A DNA stretch of 64,000 nt from Fundidesulfovibrio terrae. GTDB taxonomy: Bacteria; Desulfobacterota; Desulfovibrionia; Desulfovibrionales; Desulfovibrionaceae. Within the stretch, counting starts at the first letter, position 1; every line of letters starts with the position of its first letter. The translations under genes and the position numbers were made by a program. The notes beneath the pieces were generated by a model. The model searched no databases. It saw only the letters and a list, made by a program, of their open reading frames with translations, and was not told the DNA's origin. Below, in pieces: positions 7,568-20,427 of this stretch. The stretch spans positions 558,001-622,000 of the forward strand of contig NZ_JAKZFS010000002.1 in the NCBI RefSeq assembly GCF_022808915.1, read 5' to 3'.

Positions 7568-7811
7568 AACATGCACGGTTGGGTGGAATCGTTTTCACAG
7601 GGATACCGGCCAACAGGCCGTTGCAGGCGACGAGACACCGGCGTGGAGCGTCCGGCGAGACGGCGCCCTGACAGGCCAAGTCCTTCCGGGAGAGACCAGC
7701 CCCCCTGTAGCAGGATGCACGGCGCCTGTACACGATCTCCCTCTCTTGCGCCGAAAGGGCTTACAGGCCGGCCGCACTGGAGGGACTCCCCAAGGACCAG
7801 GGGGCGCCAAT
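7568..7811. other. Gap upstream of the TMEM175 gene
   Basis: About 245 bases between the TMEM175 start and the secA terminator. I see no supported coding frame and no riboswitch I recognise. On the minus strand there are GC-rich paired segments that could form a long structured leader, but nothing conclusive. Confidence 0.4.
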
Positions 7812-7838
7812 AAAAAAGGGGGCTTAGCCCCCCTTTTT
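7812..7838. terminator. Bidirectional terminator after secA
   Basis: AAAAAAGGGGG (7812-7822) and CCCCCTTTTTT form a near-perfect stem around a short CTTAG loop, ending in T-tracts on both strands. It lies about 20 bases past the secA stop. Confidence 0.8.
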
Positions 7839-7858
7839 TCAATTGTTCTTGAGATACG

Positions 7859-10372
<2,514 letters not shown>

Positions 10373-10487
10373 TGTATCTCCTTCAAATCAGGGCATGTCC
10401 GCGATCGCGGACCGTAACCCTCGGGGGCGCAAAGTATGCTATGGCGCGTATTTTGTTCATGAAAACATGTTCATGTTCTCATGGACG

Positions 10488-11693
10488 TTATTCGCCAATG
10501 ATTTCGAGCCAATGGCCGACGCTGACCCCGGCTGGGGCATTGGCCCTCAGCTGGATGACGCAACCGGAGCAGCCGGTGAGTATCTGCTCGCCGGGCTTTG
10601 GTCCATAGAAATCCAGGCAGCGCTTCGCCACGGCGTCGGAGAGCTCCGGGGCGGAAAGCTTGAGCGCTCCGCCGAAGCCGCAGCACAGGTTCTTGTGCGT
10701 ACGGGCCTGGAACCGGTCTCCGGCGGCGGTGCGCAGGAGCTCGGCGTCGTGGCCTCCGCCCGCCCCGTGGCAGGGCGTGTGGTAGTGCACCCTCTCCGGA
10801 GCGCCTGGCAAAATCTCGTAACTCGCCCGCGCGGCCAGAATCGCGAAGGGGGCCAGGCCCTGAAGCCACAGGTCCTGTTCGCCGGGCTGCCAGCCCAGGT
10901 CGCGGGAGGCGTAGCCGCGCAGGCCGCAGCGGCAGGTGGCGCAGAAGCTCATGAGTTCGGGCCGCCCAGCGTCCCGCCAGGCCTGCAGGTTCTTACGCTG
11001 CATGGACAGCTGGGCGTCTTTCAAGCCCGCGTGGCCCAGGGTGCAGCCGCAACAAGCGAAATCCGGACGGGGGAGGACGGTGAACCCGAGGCCCGTGAGG
11101 ATTCGCTCGGCGGATGCGGTCCAGTGATCCTGCACGTGGGAGGCGACGCAGCCGGGGAACACTACGGCTTTGCGCCCGGTCCCGCAAGCGTCGTAGGCCA
11201 CAGGACGAAGCCAGGGCGTGAGGCGCGCGCCGGGAGCCATGGCCTTGAGGCCCGAGAGCAGCCCGGCGTAGCCTCCCGTGTTCAGGCGCGGCACCAGGCG
11301 GGACAGGGTGGCCATCATGGGCCAGAGCACGCCCGCCTTCTCCACCCAGGTCTGCCAGAGCTTGGCTTCCAGGCCCTGATGCGCGGCCTTGAGGCCCGAG
11401 ACCAGTTCCGGGGCGCACAGCCCGAAGGGGCAGGCCTTTTCGCACTTGCCGCAGCCCAGGCACTTGGCGGCCAGCTCCACGGCGACTTTCTCGGATATCT
11501 CCACCTCTTGCCCTTCGATAGTCCTGGCCAGGAAGAACTTGGCTCTGGGGGAGAGTTCCTCGCGCCCGGTGGCGGCGAACAGCGGGCAGACCTCCAGGCA
11601 TTTGCCGCAGAGCACGCAGGACTGGGCGCGGCAGGCCGCCTTGCCGCCCTTGTGGTCGCAGCGCGGGGATTGGGGTTTGTCGGCGATATTCAT
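10488..11693 (-). CDS. GlcF-like (Fe-S)-binding dehydrogenase subunit
   Basis: A 401-residue protein of the GlcF/LldE-type electron-transfer group. Two ferredoxin-type motifs occupy the N-terminus (SCVLCGKCLEVCP and KCLGCGKCEKACP), and two CCG-domain type motifs follow (PDFACCGCTLGH around residue 219 and NLCCGFGG around 335, each with partner cysteines). Such subunits take electrons from a flavin 2-hydroxyacid dehydrogenase and pass them to the quinone or c-type cytochrome pool. The GlcD-like partner lies immediately upstream on the same strand. A dispersed repeat sits between them. Substrate is probably lactate or glycolate; sequence does not decide which. Confidence 0.88.
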   Translation of the reverse strand: MNIADKPQSPRCDHKGGKAACRAQSCVLCGKCLEVCPLFAATGREELSPRAKFFLARTIEGQEVEISEKVAVELAAKCLGCGKCEKACPFGLCAPELVSGLKAAHQGLEAKLWQTWVEKAGVLWPMMATLSRLVPRLNTGGYAGLLSGLKAMAPGARLTPWLRPVAYDACGTGRKAVVFPGCVASHVQDHWTASAERILTGLGFTVLPRPDFACCGCTLGHAGLKDAQLSMQRKNLQAWRDAGRPELMSFCATCRCGLRGYASRDLGWQPGEQDLWLQGLAPFAILAARASYEILPGAPERVHYHTPCHGAGGGHDAELLRTAAGDRFQARTHKNLCCGFGGALKLSAPELSDAVAKRCLDFYGPKPGEQILTGCSGCVIQLRANAPAGVSVGHWLEIIGE

Positions 11694-11719
11694 AAGAAGT
11701 GTGGGGCGGCAGGAGGGGA

Positions 11720-11756
11720 GCCTCCGGCGCCTAAGGGCTACGCCCTTTGGAATCCC
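11720..11756 (-). repeat. Dispersed hairpin repeat, copy D
   Basis: GCCTCCGGCGCC, a TAAGGGC/GCCCTT hairpin, then TGGAATCCC. It sits in the intergenic space between the GlcD-like and GlcF-like genes. The loop and stem bases differ from copy A while pairing is kept. Confidence 0.6.
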
Positions 11757-11804
11757 GTATGGGGTTTGGTTTCTCCGGTGGTTCGGGCAAAAAGTTGTTT
11801 CACT

Positions 11805-13184
11805 TCAGTATCCCTTCCCGGGGTTCATGATGCCGTGCGGGTCCAGGGCGGCCTTGACGGCCCGCATGGCTTCGACCTGTCCGGCTCCGCGCATGCGTTC
11901 GAGCCAGGGCAGCTTGGTCAGGCCCACTCCGTGCTCGCCGGAGATGGTGCCGCCAAGCGAAATTGTCAACTCCAGCACGGCTTCCTTGGCCTTGAGGGCG
12001 CGCTCGGCCTCGCCGGGGAGAGCGGCGTCGTGCATGACGTTGACGTGCAGGTTGCCGTCGCCCAGGTGGCCGAAGGCCAGGATGGTAAGCCCCAATTCGC
12101 GTCCGATCTCCCGGATGCGGCGCACGGCCTGCCCTACCTGGCCGCGCGGCACGGCGATGTCGTCGGAGAGCTTGTCCGGTCCGAAGGTGAACGCGGCCTG
12201 GCTTATCTGGCGGCGCGGCTCCCAGAGGTTTTCCTCTTCCTTGGGGGTGCGGGCCTCGTCCAGATGTGCGGGCCGGGCGGGCGTAACGGCCCGGCGCAGG
12301 CGGGAGAGATCGGCGCTGACTGCCTCGGCCGAGCCGTCGATGCGGAAAAGGAGCGCCGCGCCGGACCCCTTGGGCCAGGGCACGGGGCCGAGACCGGCCA
12401 GGCCGGCCAGCACCTCGGCGGGCATGAACTCCAGAGCCGTGGGCAGGATTCCGGCGGCGAAGACCATGCGGGCAGCCGCCAGGGCGTCCTCTTCGGCGGC
12501 GAACACGGCCAAAAGCGACGCGCTGGCTTCGGGTTTGGGCAGGAGCTTGAGAGTTGCCTCGCAGATGAAGCCGAGCGTTCCTTCGGAGCCCACGAACAGG
12601 CGCGTGAGGTCAAGGCCCGCCACGTCCTTGTGGCAGCGCGAACCAGTCTTCAGGATGCGCCCGCCGGGCAGGGCCACGGTGAGCCCCAGCACCCAGTCGC
12701 GGGTGGTGCCGTACTTCACGGCGCGCATGCCCCCGGCGTTCTGGGACAGGTTGCCGCCGATGGTGGAGAACTTGGCGCTGGCCGGGTCCGGCGCGTAGAG
12801 CAGGCCCTTGCCCGCGCAAGCCTCCTGGAGCTCGGCCGTGACCACGCCGGGCTCGGCAACGGCCACGAAATCTTCGCCGGAGATATCCTGGATGCGGTTC
12901 AAGCGCGCGGTGGAGACCACCACGCCGCCCGAGAGCGGCACGCAGCCGCCCACCACGTTGGTGCCGCGCCCGCGCGGGTACACGGGCACGCGTTCCGCAT
13001 GGGCCAGGCGCAGAAGCTCGGCCACCTGCTCAGCGCTCTCGGGGCGCACCACGGCGCAGGGCAGGGCGTGCCTGCGGCTGGCGTCGGCGCCGAAAATGAG
13101 CGTTTCGGCCGGAGCCGTAAGCAGCGCGTCGCCCGGGAAAAGGGACGCAAGCGATCGCAGGAAGGATTTGGGAAGTTCGGGCAT
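11805..13184 (-). CDS. GlcD-like FAD-binding 2-hydroxyacid dehydrogenase
   Basis: A 459-residue FAD-linked oxidase of the GlcD / D-lactate dehydrogenase family. Residues about 35-210 form the PCMH-type FAD domain, with YPRGRGTNVVGG and the TIGGNLSQNAGG flavin loop, and FVGSEGTLGF at its end. The C-terminal domain has FGHLGDGNLHVN and the SGEHGVG motif with the metal/substrate histidines. It oxidises a 2-hydroxyacid, most likely D-lactate or glycolate, and passes electrons to the Fe-S subunit encoded next. ATG at 13182-13184 gives the standard N-terminus; the longer frame overlaps the upstream gene. It is 14 bases from that gene, so one operon is likely. Confidence 0.9.
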   Translation of the reverse strand: MPELPKSFLRSLASLFPGDALLTAPAETLIFGADASRRHALPCAVVRPESAEQVAELLRLAHAERVPVYPRGRGTNVVGGCVPLSGGVVVSTARLNRIQDISGEDFVAVAEPGVVTAELQEACAGKGLLYAPDPASAKFSTIGGNLSQNAGGMRAVKYGTTRDWVLGLTVALPGGRILKTGSRCHKDVAGLDLTRLFVGSEGTLGFICEATLKLLPKPEASASLLAVFAAEEDALAAARMVFAAGILPTALEFMPAEVLAGLAGLGPVPWPKGSGAALLFRIDGSAEAVSADLSRLRRAVTPARPAHLDEARTPKEEENLWEPRRQISQAAFTFGPDKLSDDIAVPRGQVGQAVRRIREIGRELGLTILAFGHLGDGNLHVNVMHDAALPGEAERALKAKEAVLELTISLGGTISGEHGVGLTKLPWLERMRGAGQVEAMRAVKAALDPHGIMNPGKGY

Positions 13185-13198
13185 GTGGGTACGGCCGT

Positions 13199-14542
13199 CT
13201 AGGCCAGCATGTAACGCAGCGTGTACCCGAAGGACGGGTAGGCCCACACCATGTCCATGATCTGGCTCACGGTCAATCCCTGGCGCATGCACAGGGCGGC
13301 CAGGTTGACCACCTCCTCGGCGTCCTCGCCCATGTAGAAGAGCCCGAGCAGTTTGCCGCCGCCGGGCTCCAGGATCACCTTGTAGCCGCTGTGGCGGATG
13401 CCCAGGCGGGTCAGCTCCGACCAGGAAAGGCCGGTCTTGGCCTTCACTTCGTAGGCCAGCCCGGCGGACTTGGCCTGCTCTTCGGTCAGCCCCACGCCGG
13501 CCAGGGTGGGATGCGTGAAGGTTGCGCTGGGGACGTATGCATAGTCGGGGCTGACGTGGTCGCCGTGCAGGATGTTGGCGGCCACGGCGCGGCCCTCCAT
13601 GACGGCTGTCGGGGTGAGCTGGTAGCGCCAGGCCGCGTCTCCGGCGGCGTAGACGGCAGGATTGGTGGTCTTGAGGAATGAGTCGAGCGTGAGCTTGCCG
13701 TCCTCCACAGCGATCCCGGCTGCCGCCGGGTCGAGCCCGTCCAGGTCCGGCACGCGTCCGGCCCCGTGGAAAACCATGTCCGCCTCCACAGCGTGCTCGC
13801 CAAGGGCTCCCACGCGCAGGACGAAGCCGGACTCGGTTTTTTCAAGGGAGTGCGGCGGCGAGTGGTAGAGCACTTCCACGCCGAGGCTCGCGGTTGCCGC
13901 GCACAGTTGTGACACCAGGTCCGGCTCGAAGCGTTTCAGGCAGCGGTCGCCGCGCACGGCCATGGTGACGGTTGCCCCGGCGATGGCCGCGATATGGGCG
14001 AACTCCATGGAAATATAGCCGCCGCCGATGAAGGCGATGCGGGGAGGCAGTTCCTTCAGGTTCAGAAAATCATCGCTGACGGCCAGGAGCTTCGCGCCGG
14101 GAAAGGACAGGGGTTGGGGCTTGGATCCAGTGGCCAGAACGATGCGCGCGGCCTCCACCGGGGTGTCGCCCACCAACATGGTATTGGAGCCGGTGAAGCG
14201 GGCCCGGCCGCGCAAGAGGGTGATGCCCAGGCTCTGGTAGTTGTCCTCGGACCAGGGTGGAACCCGGTCTACGTAAAACTGCTTGCGAGCGGCCAGGGTT
14301 GGCCAGTGGATGGACAGGTCGCCGCGCACGCCGTTTGCCTGGGCCATCTCACGCACGCGAGCCACGGCGTGGGCCGTTTCGGCCAGGACCTTCTTTGGTT
14401 CGCAGCCGCGCAGGGCGCAGGTGCCGCCGAAGGGGCCGCCCTCTGCTATGGCCACGTCCAAGCCCTCGGCCTTGAGGATGCGGGCGCACGCGCCCCCGGC
14501 AGCGCCGGAACCGATGACGAGCACGTCGAAACGCTGGCTCAT
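13199..14542 (-). CDS. Pyridine nucleotide-disulfide oxidoreductase (glutathione-reductase-like)
   Basis: A 447-residue class I flavin disulfide reductase. VIGSGAAGGACA is the FAD-binding Rossmann loop. The redox-active pair is the CALRGC motif (CX4C) near residue 42. IAFIGGGYISMEFA is the NAD(P)H-binding loop, and YAAGDAAW the second FAD motif. Unlike lipoamide dehydrogenases the C-terminus ends soon after MDMVWAYPSFGYTLRYML, so the usual HPTxxE motif is replaced and the catalytic acid is not obvious. The start has GGAGGAAGA upstream. It is the first gene of the dehydrogenase operon and may recycle a thiol cofactor; the exact substrate is unknown. Confidence 0.82.
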   Translation of the reverse strand: MSQRFDVLVIGSGAAGGACARILKAEGLDVAIAEGGPFGGTCALRGCEPKKVLAETAHAVARVREMAQANGVRGDLSIHWPTLAARKQFYVDRVPPWSEDNYQSLGITLLRGRARFTGSNTMLVGDTPVEAARIVLATGSKPQPLSFPGAKLLAVSDDFLNLKELPPRIAFIGGGYISMEFAHIAAIAGATVTMAVRGDRCLKRFEPDLVSQLCAATASLGVEVLYHSPPHSLEKTESGFVLRVGALGEHAVEADMVFHGAGRVPDLDGLDPAAAGIAVEDGKLTLDSFLKTTNPAVYAAGDAAWRYQLTPTAVMEGRAVAANILHGDHVSPDYAYVPSATFTHPTLAGVGLTEEQAKSAGLAYEVKAKTGLSWSELTRLGIRHSGYKVILEPGGGKLLGLFYMGEDAEEVVNLAALCMRQGLTVSQIMDMVWAYPSFGYTLRYMLA

Positions 14543-14888
14543 TCTTCCTCCAATGGCGGCCTGACTCCCGCCGGATGTCTTGCCGAAGCCGGTGCGGTCC
14601 CGCACCGGCCGGGCTTCACCCACCAGAACGAACAATTACGACAAAAATGAAGCCGCAACAAGGCGTTGGAGCCGCAGGAGCGCTGGAGTCGGGCTGATGG
14701 AAGGAAATACGCGTCAGGAGGTTGCCGGAAATCGTTGGGAGCTGCTATGGTGGCGCCCCCGTCCGTTTGCTGTCCGGACGCAGGAGGGAGGCGGTTTGCC
14801 GCCGGGCGGCGCGCGGTTGGTCGTTCTTCAGGGAGGCCGGGCATTCGGTTGCCCCCGAACGGGACAACCGGAACCCGCAGGATGAGCC
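14543..14888. other. Divergent intergenic region
   Basis: About 345 bases between two divergent genes. It holds a ten-base-pair perfect hairpin, GCCGGTGCGG/CCGCACCGGC (14588-14609), in the leader of the disulfide-reductase gene. The promoters of both genes should lie here, but I could not pick one convincingly. No supported coding frame. Confidence 0.4.
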
Positions 14889-15209
14889 ATGACAGAACCC
14901 GGCAGTGCGTTCCGGCTCTTCACGGGGAAGGTCAGGCGTTTCTTCGCCGTGCATTTCCGGAAGAAATACGTGGAAGGGCAGCTGAAGGCCCGGCAAGGGG
15001 ACTGCAGCCAGTGCGCGGTGTGCTGCAGCCTGGCGTTCTCCTGCCCGCTGTTGACGAAAGACAGGCTCTGCGCGGTCTATGGGACGTTTCGGCCCCTGGC
15101 GTGCCGGGCCTTCCCCATCGATGAGAAGGACATCGAGGAGGTGCGGGCCTGCGGGGGCGAGTGCGGGTACAGGTTCATTCCTGATCCGGATGCCCATGGA
15201 CGCTCCTAG
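14889..15209 (+). CDS. Small YkgJ-type cysteine-cluster protein
   Basis: A 106-residue protein. The cysteines fall in the pattern CSQCAVCCSLAFSC, then C at LCAVYG, C at LACRAFP and two near CGGECG, which is the CxxCxxCC-type cluster of the YkgJ/UPF0153 family thought to bind zinc or an Fe-S cluster. Most of the protein is this cluster, so it is at the short end of the family. The start is supported by AGGA about seven bases upstream. It stands between divergent and convergent neighbours and seems monocistronic. A second, larger family member lies at 44286-44867. Confidence 0.75.
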   Translation: MTEPGSAFRLFTGKVRRFFAVHFRKKYVEGQLKARQGDCSQCAVCCSLAFSCPLLTKDRLCAVYGTFRPLACRAFPIDEKDIEEVRACGGECGYRFIPDPDAHGRS

Positions 15210-15245
15210 CCGGAAGAGTTGGTGCGCCCATGCCGGGGCCGGAGT

Positions 15246-16883
15246 TCATGGGGCCGTCGGATACAGGTACAGCTCTATCCGCCGGTGCGGACCCGAGCCG
15301 TGCGCGTCCTCGGACGCCAGCCCGGCGTCGCGCAGGAAAGCGATGTCCACGCTCAGGGACCGTGACGGCGTCCTGAACCGATTCTCGAGGAAGGCGATGG
15401 TGTCGAAGCCGCGCCATCTGTCCTGTGTGCGTGCGAGCGCGGTGGAGGTTGAAGCGGCGCTGTCCCCGGTGCGCAATGTGATATCCACCCTGTCGCCCTG
15501 CGTCGATCCCGGATTGGCATGGGGAAAGAACACCAAGCTCGCCTGGCCGATATCCCTGGTGAAGCTAAGGTCGATGGTGGTGCGGGCGAATGCTTCACCG
15601 GCGGCATCCGTGGTCAGGTATTTTATTCCTCCTCCGCCCTCTCTTCTTGTCGCCGTGTTCTCTTGGGAGACCGAATACGATCCGATGATGGCGTTGTCCG
15701 GGATGACGATCTTGCCGTCATTGGTGAATTTCAATTCAAAGGAAACCGGGGCCGTGTACGACGGCGATTGCGTGTTGTCCGTGAATTCGAGCCTGGCGGA
15801 GCCGTCGCCGGACGCTTGCCTTATCCTCCCGACGATGTGCTGCGCGATGAGCGTGTTCCCCGTCGCGTTGCAATGGATGTCGAGAGGTTCGAGAAAGGGG
15901 TTGGTGTCGAGATCGGCGAGCAATGTGCGAAACGGGGCGGTCATGTCCTCGAACTTGATCCCGTTTTTCCGACAGAATCCGGACAGGGCTGCGCTGGGAG
16001 CATTGGCGTACTCATGTACCTGGTGCGGATCGGGAACGATGAGTAGCAGGAAGTCGGCGCCGTCGGCCACCACGGCGTCGTGCAACTCCTTGAGCTTGGC
16101 GCGGTATTTTTCCCACGGTACGCGCATGGTCTCGAGGTTCCTTTCGTCCAGGAGTTTGTCCCGGCTGCCGAGCACTTGGCGCAACGCTGGGTCGGCGTCG
16201 GCATCCGAGGCCGGGGCGGGCTTCGGGGGCTCAAGCGGTGGCGTGCTGTTGAGAAATCCGAACAGGGCCGCCACCGGGGCGCTCTTCGTCATGGACCGCA
16301 CGGCGTTGACGGTGATGTCGTTCTCCAGGGAGTCGTCTTTAACCGGGGAGTAGATGGGTGCTTTTCTCGCGGAGTCGCCCCGCTTCCCGCTTATGATCTC
16401 GATGTCGTAGATGTTGAACTGGACGATGACGAGGCGCGGCTTGAGCGCGCGTCCCTTTGTCCTGTAGAATTCGAGATGCTCCTCGATGCCCACGTCCATG
16501 GAGCCCGCGTTGACCACCGAGATGTTCCCCGCGCCGCCGAGCTGCCGTCCCAGGATGAAGGGGAAGGTCTCGTTGTCGTTCACGCCCAGGCCGAAGGTGT
16601 AGGAGTCGCCGATGCAGAGGACCGTGTCAGGACCGCCACTTCGCCCGTTGGTCCTGAAGCCGTTAGAGTCGGTCGAATACCTGTAAGGCAGGAGGGGGTT
16701 CCACCATGCGGTGGCCCGAATGCCGGGTTTGAGGTTGCCGGCGACGTTCCGGTAGAATTTGGGGTAGGGAAGCCGGTTGAATGGCAGGACGTCCGTCCTT
16801 ATGAGAATTTCTACAGCGAGATAGGACGATATGAAGAGTATGAAGAGGGCGCTCGATAAGACGTGAAGGAATTTCCAACGCAT
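15246..16883 (-). CDS. Membrane-anchored SGNH/GDSL-like hydrolase
   Basis: A 545-residue protein with a single N-terminal hydrophobic segment (about residues 7-27), so it is probably anchored to the inner membrane with the rest in the periplasm. CIGDSYTFGLGV near residue 90 is the nucleophile block of SGNH hydrolases. An IHCNATGN segment near residue 330 stands where the catalytic Asp-His block usually lies. This layout resembles AlgX/AlgJ-like or other polysaccharide O-acyl-modifying proteins. The last 190 residues form a beta-rich domain I do not recognise. ATG at 16881-16883 is used; the upstream extension is not supported. Its start lies about 50 bases from the smpB stop. Confidence 0.68.
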   Translation of the reverse strand: MRWKFLHVLSSALFILFISSYLAVEILIRTDVLPFNRLPYPKFYRNVAGNLKPGIRATAWWNPLLPYRYSTDSNGFRTNGRSGGPDTVLCIGDSYTFGLGVNDNETFPFILGRQLGGAGNISVVNAGSMDVGIEEHLEFYRTKGRALKPRLVIVQFNIYDIEIISGKRGDSARKAPIYSPVKDDSLENDITVNAVRSMTKSAPVAALFGFLNSTPPLEPPKPAPASDADADPALRQVLGSRDKLLDERNLETMRVPWEKYRAKLKELHDAVVADGADFLLLIVPDPHQVHEYANAPSAALSGFCRKNGIKFEDMTAPFRTLLADLDTNPFLEPLDIHCNATGNTLIAQHIVGRIRQASGDGSARLEFTDNTQSPSYTAPVSFELKFTNDGKIVIPDNAIIGSYSVSQENTATRREGGGGIKYLTTDAAGEAFARTTIDLSFTRDIGQASLVFFPHANPGSTQGDRVDITLRTGDSAASTSTALARTQDRWRGFDTIAFLENRFRTPSRSLSVDIAFLRDAGLASEDAHGSGPHRRIELYLYPTAP

Positions 16884-16936
16884 TGCATGCCTGCCGGGAG
16901 CTGTTCTTGATTGCTGCCGAACGCGCGTCCCGGCGT

Positions 16937-17403
16937 TCAATACCTATCCCTCTCCCTCTTCGCCTCTCTATCCAGATCCCGCTCCTTCAGCGCATCCTTC
17001 CTGTCGTGCACGTTCTTGCCGCGCGACAGCCCGATCTCCATCTTGATCTTGCCGCGTTTCAGATAGAGCTTCAGCGGAACAACCGTCAGCCCCTTCTGCT
17101 CCACCTTGGCTTTCCAGTCGCGGATCTGGTGCTCGTGCATCAGGAGCTTCCGGTCGCGCTCGGGTTCGTGCTGGGCGTAGCCCGCATTCTCGTACGGGCT
17201 TATGTGCAGCCCCGAGACGAACGCCTCGAAGCGCCCCGTGAACTTCACGTAGCTGTCCTTGAAGTTGACCTTTCCGGCCCGCAGGCTCTTCACCTCGGAG
17301 CCGGTAAGCGAGATGCCCGCCTCCATGGTGTCCAGCACCTCGTAGAAGTGGCGGGCTTTTCTGTTGACGGCGATGAGCTTGATGGCTTCGCCCGCGTGTG
17401 CGC

Positions 17404-17407
<4 letters not shown>
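16937..17407 (-). CDS. smpB: SsrA-binding protein SmpB
   Basis: A 156-residue protein that binds tmRNA and delivers it to stalled ribosomes. NRKARHFYE near the N-terminus, GSEVKSLRAGKVNF, the LLMHEHQI segment and the basic C-terminal tail ending KRERDRY are standard. The start is GTG at 17405-17407, with GGAGGG about nine bases upstream; it overlaps the ptsI stop by four bases (GTGA), so translation of the two is probably coupled. The tmRNA gene itself is not in the window. Confidence 0.96.
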
Positions 17408-19191
<1,784 letters not shown>

Positions 19192-19201
19192 GCGGGCCGC
19201 C

Positions 19202-19510
19202 TTACTGGAAACGTTTTTTGAACAGGTCCGCCAGGGTCTCCAGGGCCGTACCGGCGTCGCAGCCTTTGGCCCGCAGCTCCAGGTTGGCCCCGTGTCCGGC
19301 CGCCAAGGTCAGGATGTCCAGGATGGATTTGGCGTCCACGGACTGGCTGCCCATGGCGATGGTGATGGATGCGTCGAACTTCTGTGCGGTCTGGGCCAGG
19401 CGCGCGGCCGGGCGCGCGTGCAGTCCCTGTTCGTTGAGGACGCACACGATCCGGACGCTCTCGCCGCCGCACTCGGGTTCGTTTTCGCAGGAGGATATCG
19501 TTTCGGGCAT
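19202..19510 (-). CDS. HPr-type phosphocarrier protein
   Basis: A 102-residue HPr with the phosphohistidine motif NEQGLHARPA and a downstream AKSILDILTL segment whose serine matches the regulatory Ser-46 of Gram-positive HPr. It therefore could be a substrate of HPr kinase, which many deltaproteobacteria carry; none is in this window. There is a 17-residue N-terminal extension with two cysteines that ordinary HPr lacks; ATG at 19508-19510 is used although the extension is not proven. It lies between EIID and ptsI in one operon. Confidence 0.9.
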   Translation of the reverse strand: MPETISSCENEPECGGESVRIVCVLNEQGLHARPAARLAQTAQKFDASITIAMGSQSVDAKSILDILTLAAGHGANLELRAKGCDAGTALETLADLFKKRFQ

Positions 19511-19535
19511 CTTGTTCACCGTGCAAACCCAACCA

Positions 19536-20285
19536 TTATAATCGAATCCAGAGAAAAAACAAACCTGCCGCCAGGGCGAGTCCCACCAGGAGCTCTCTGT
19601 TGCAGCGCAGCCTGCCGGATGCGTAGGCCAATCCAAGCACCACCGCCACGCCCGCAGCCCAGGCCAGGGGGTCCATGTCGCGGGGCCACACCTGGGCCCA
19701 GAGCACCACGAGAAGCGCCGCGTTGAGCACCTTGAGCCTGCGCCCCCAGTTGACCAGGTCCCAGCTGCGGATGCTCGTGAGTGCGGCGAAGCCCTGGCGG
19801 TAGCCCAGCACGAAGGTGCCGATCTTGAACGCGTTCAGGGCGACGAACAGCGTGAGCCCCAGCCCGAAGGCCGCCCACGCCTGCCCGGCCGTGAGCAGGC
19901 AGGCGGTGCACAGGGCCCAGAACACGGTGAGGCTGCCGCCGAAAAAGGAGTCGCCAACGGCGGACAGGGTGAAGACAACCGTGCTCTTGACTTGGTCCAG
20001 CATGGAGTCGGGAAACTGCCTGCGGGCGATGCGCGATTCCAGGGCCAGGAATATCCCCACCAGGAAGGGGGTCCAGAAGGGGTGCGTGTTGTAGATCTTG
20101 AGATAACGCTTCCACGCCTGGCGGCGGTCGGCCGGATCGGGGTAGAGCGCCGCCAGGCCGGGCTCCATGGCCAGGGCCAGGCCGATGGTCTGCAGGCCGC
20201 GCGTGGTGAAGGCCGCTCCCACGAAATAACAGCGCAGGTAGGTCCGGATGAGAATTTTCGCGTTGAGTGCGCCTGGGGTGCTCAT
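19536..20285 (-). CDS. PTS mannose/fructose/sorbose-family IID component
   Basis: A 249-residue membrane protein matching the EIID subunit of mannose-type PTS permeases: an N-terminal RTYLRCYFVGAAF segment, MEPGLAALYPD, FWTPFLVGIFLALE and SAVGDSFFGG, with hydrophobic segments toward the C-terminus. EIID works with EIIC in the inner membrane to import sugar, using phosphate from EIIA/EIIB. Here it is the first gene of the unit (promoter side faces the TPR gene) and no EIIA, EIIB or EIIC gene is beside it. Only 26 bases separate it from the HPr gene. The start has a weak ribosome-binding site. Confidence 0.9.
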   Translation of the reverse strand: MSTPGALNAKILIRTYLRCYFVGAAFTTRGLQTIGLALAMEPGLAALYPDPADRRQAWKRYLKIYNTHPFWTPFLVGIFLALESRIARRQFPDSMLDQVKSTVVFTLSAVGDSFFGGSLTVFWALCTACLLTAGQAWAAFGLGLTLFVALNAFKIGTFVLGYRQGFAALTSIRSWDLVNWGRRLKVLNAALLVVLWAQVWPRDMDPLAWAAGVAVVLGLAYASGRLRCNRELLVGLALAAGLFFLWIRL

Positions 20286-20358
20286 GGGGTTTCCGGGGGA
20301 TTTTCCCTTGAGGCGGTTGTGGCAAATGCCGGGAGAAATGACAAGCTCGGCCAGGCGC

Positions 20359-20387
20359 TTGCCCTTGAAGGCGGGTCGAGTTATAAA
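20359..20387 (+). promoter_or_regulatory. Possible sigma-70 promoter of the TPR gene
   Basis: TTGCCC (20359-20364) and TATAAA (20382-20387) are 17 bases apart, 40 bases upstream of the TPR gene start. Read by eye only. Confidence 0.4.
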
Positions 20388-20427
20388 TAAAACTTAGGGT
20401 GTTGACTTAATCCGAGAGGAGTCGCCA

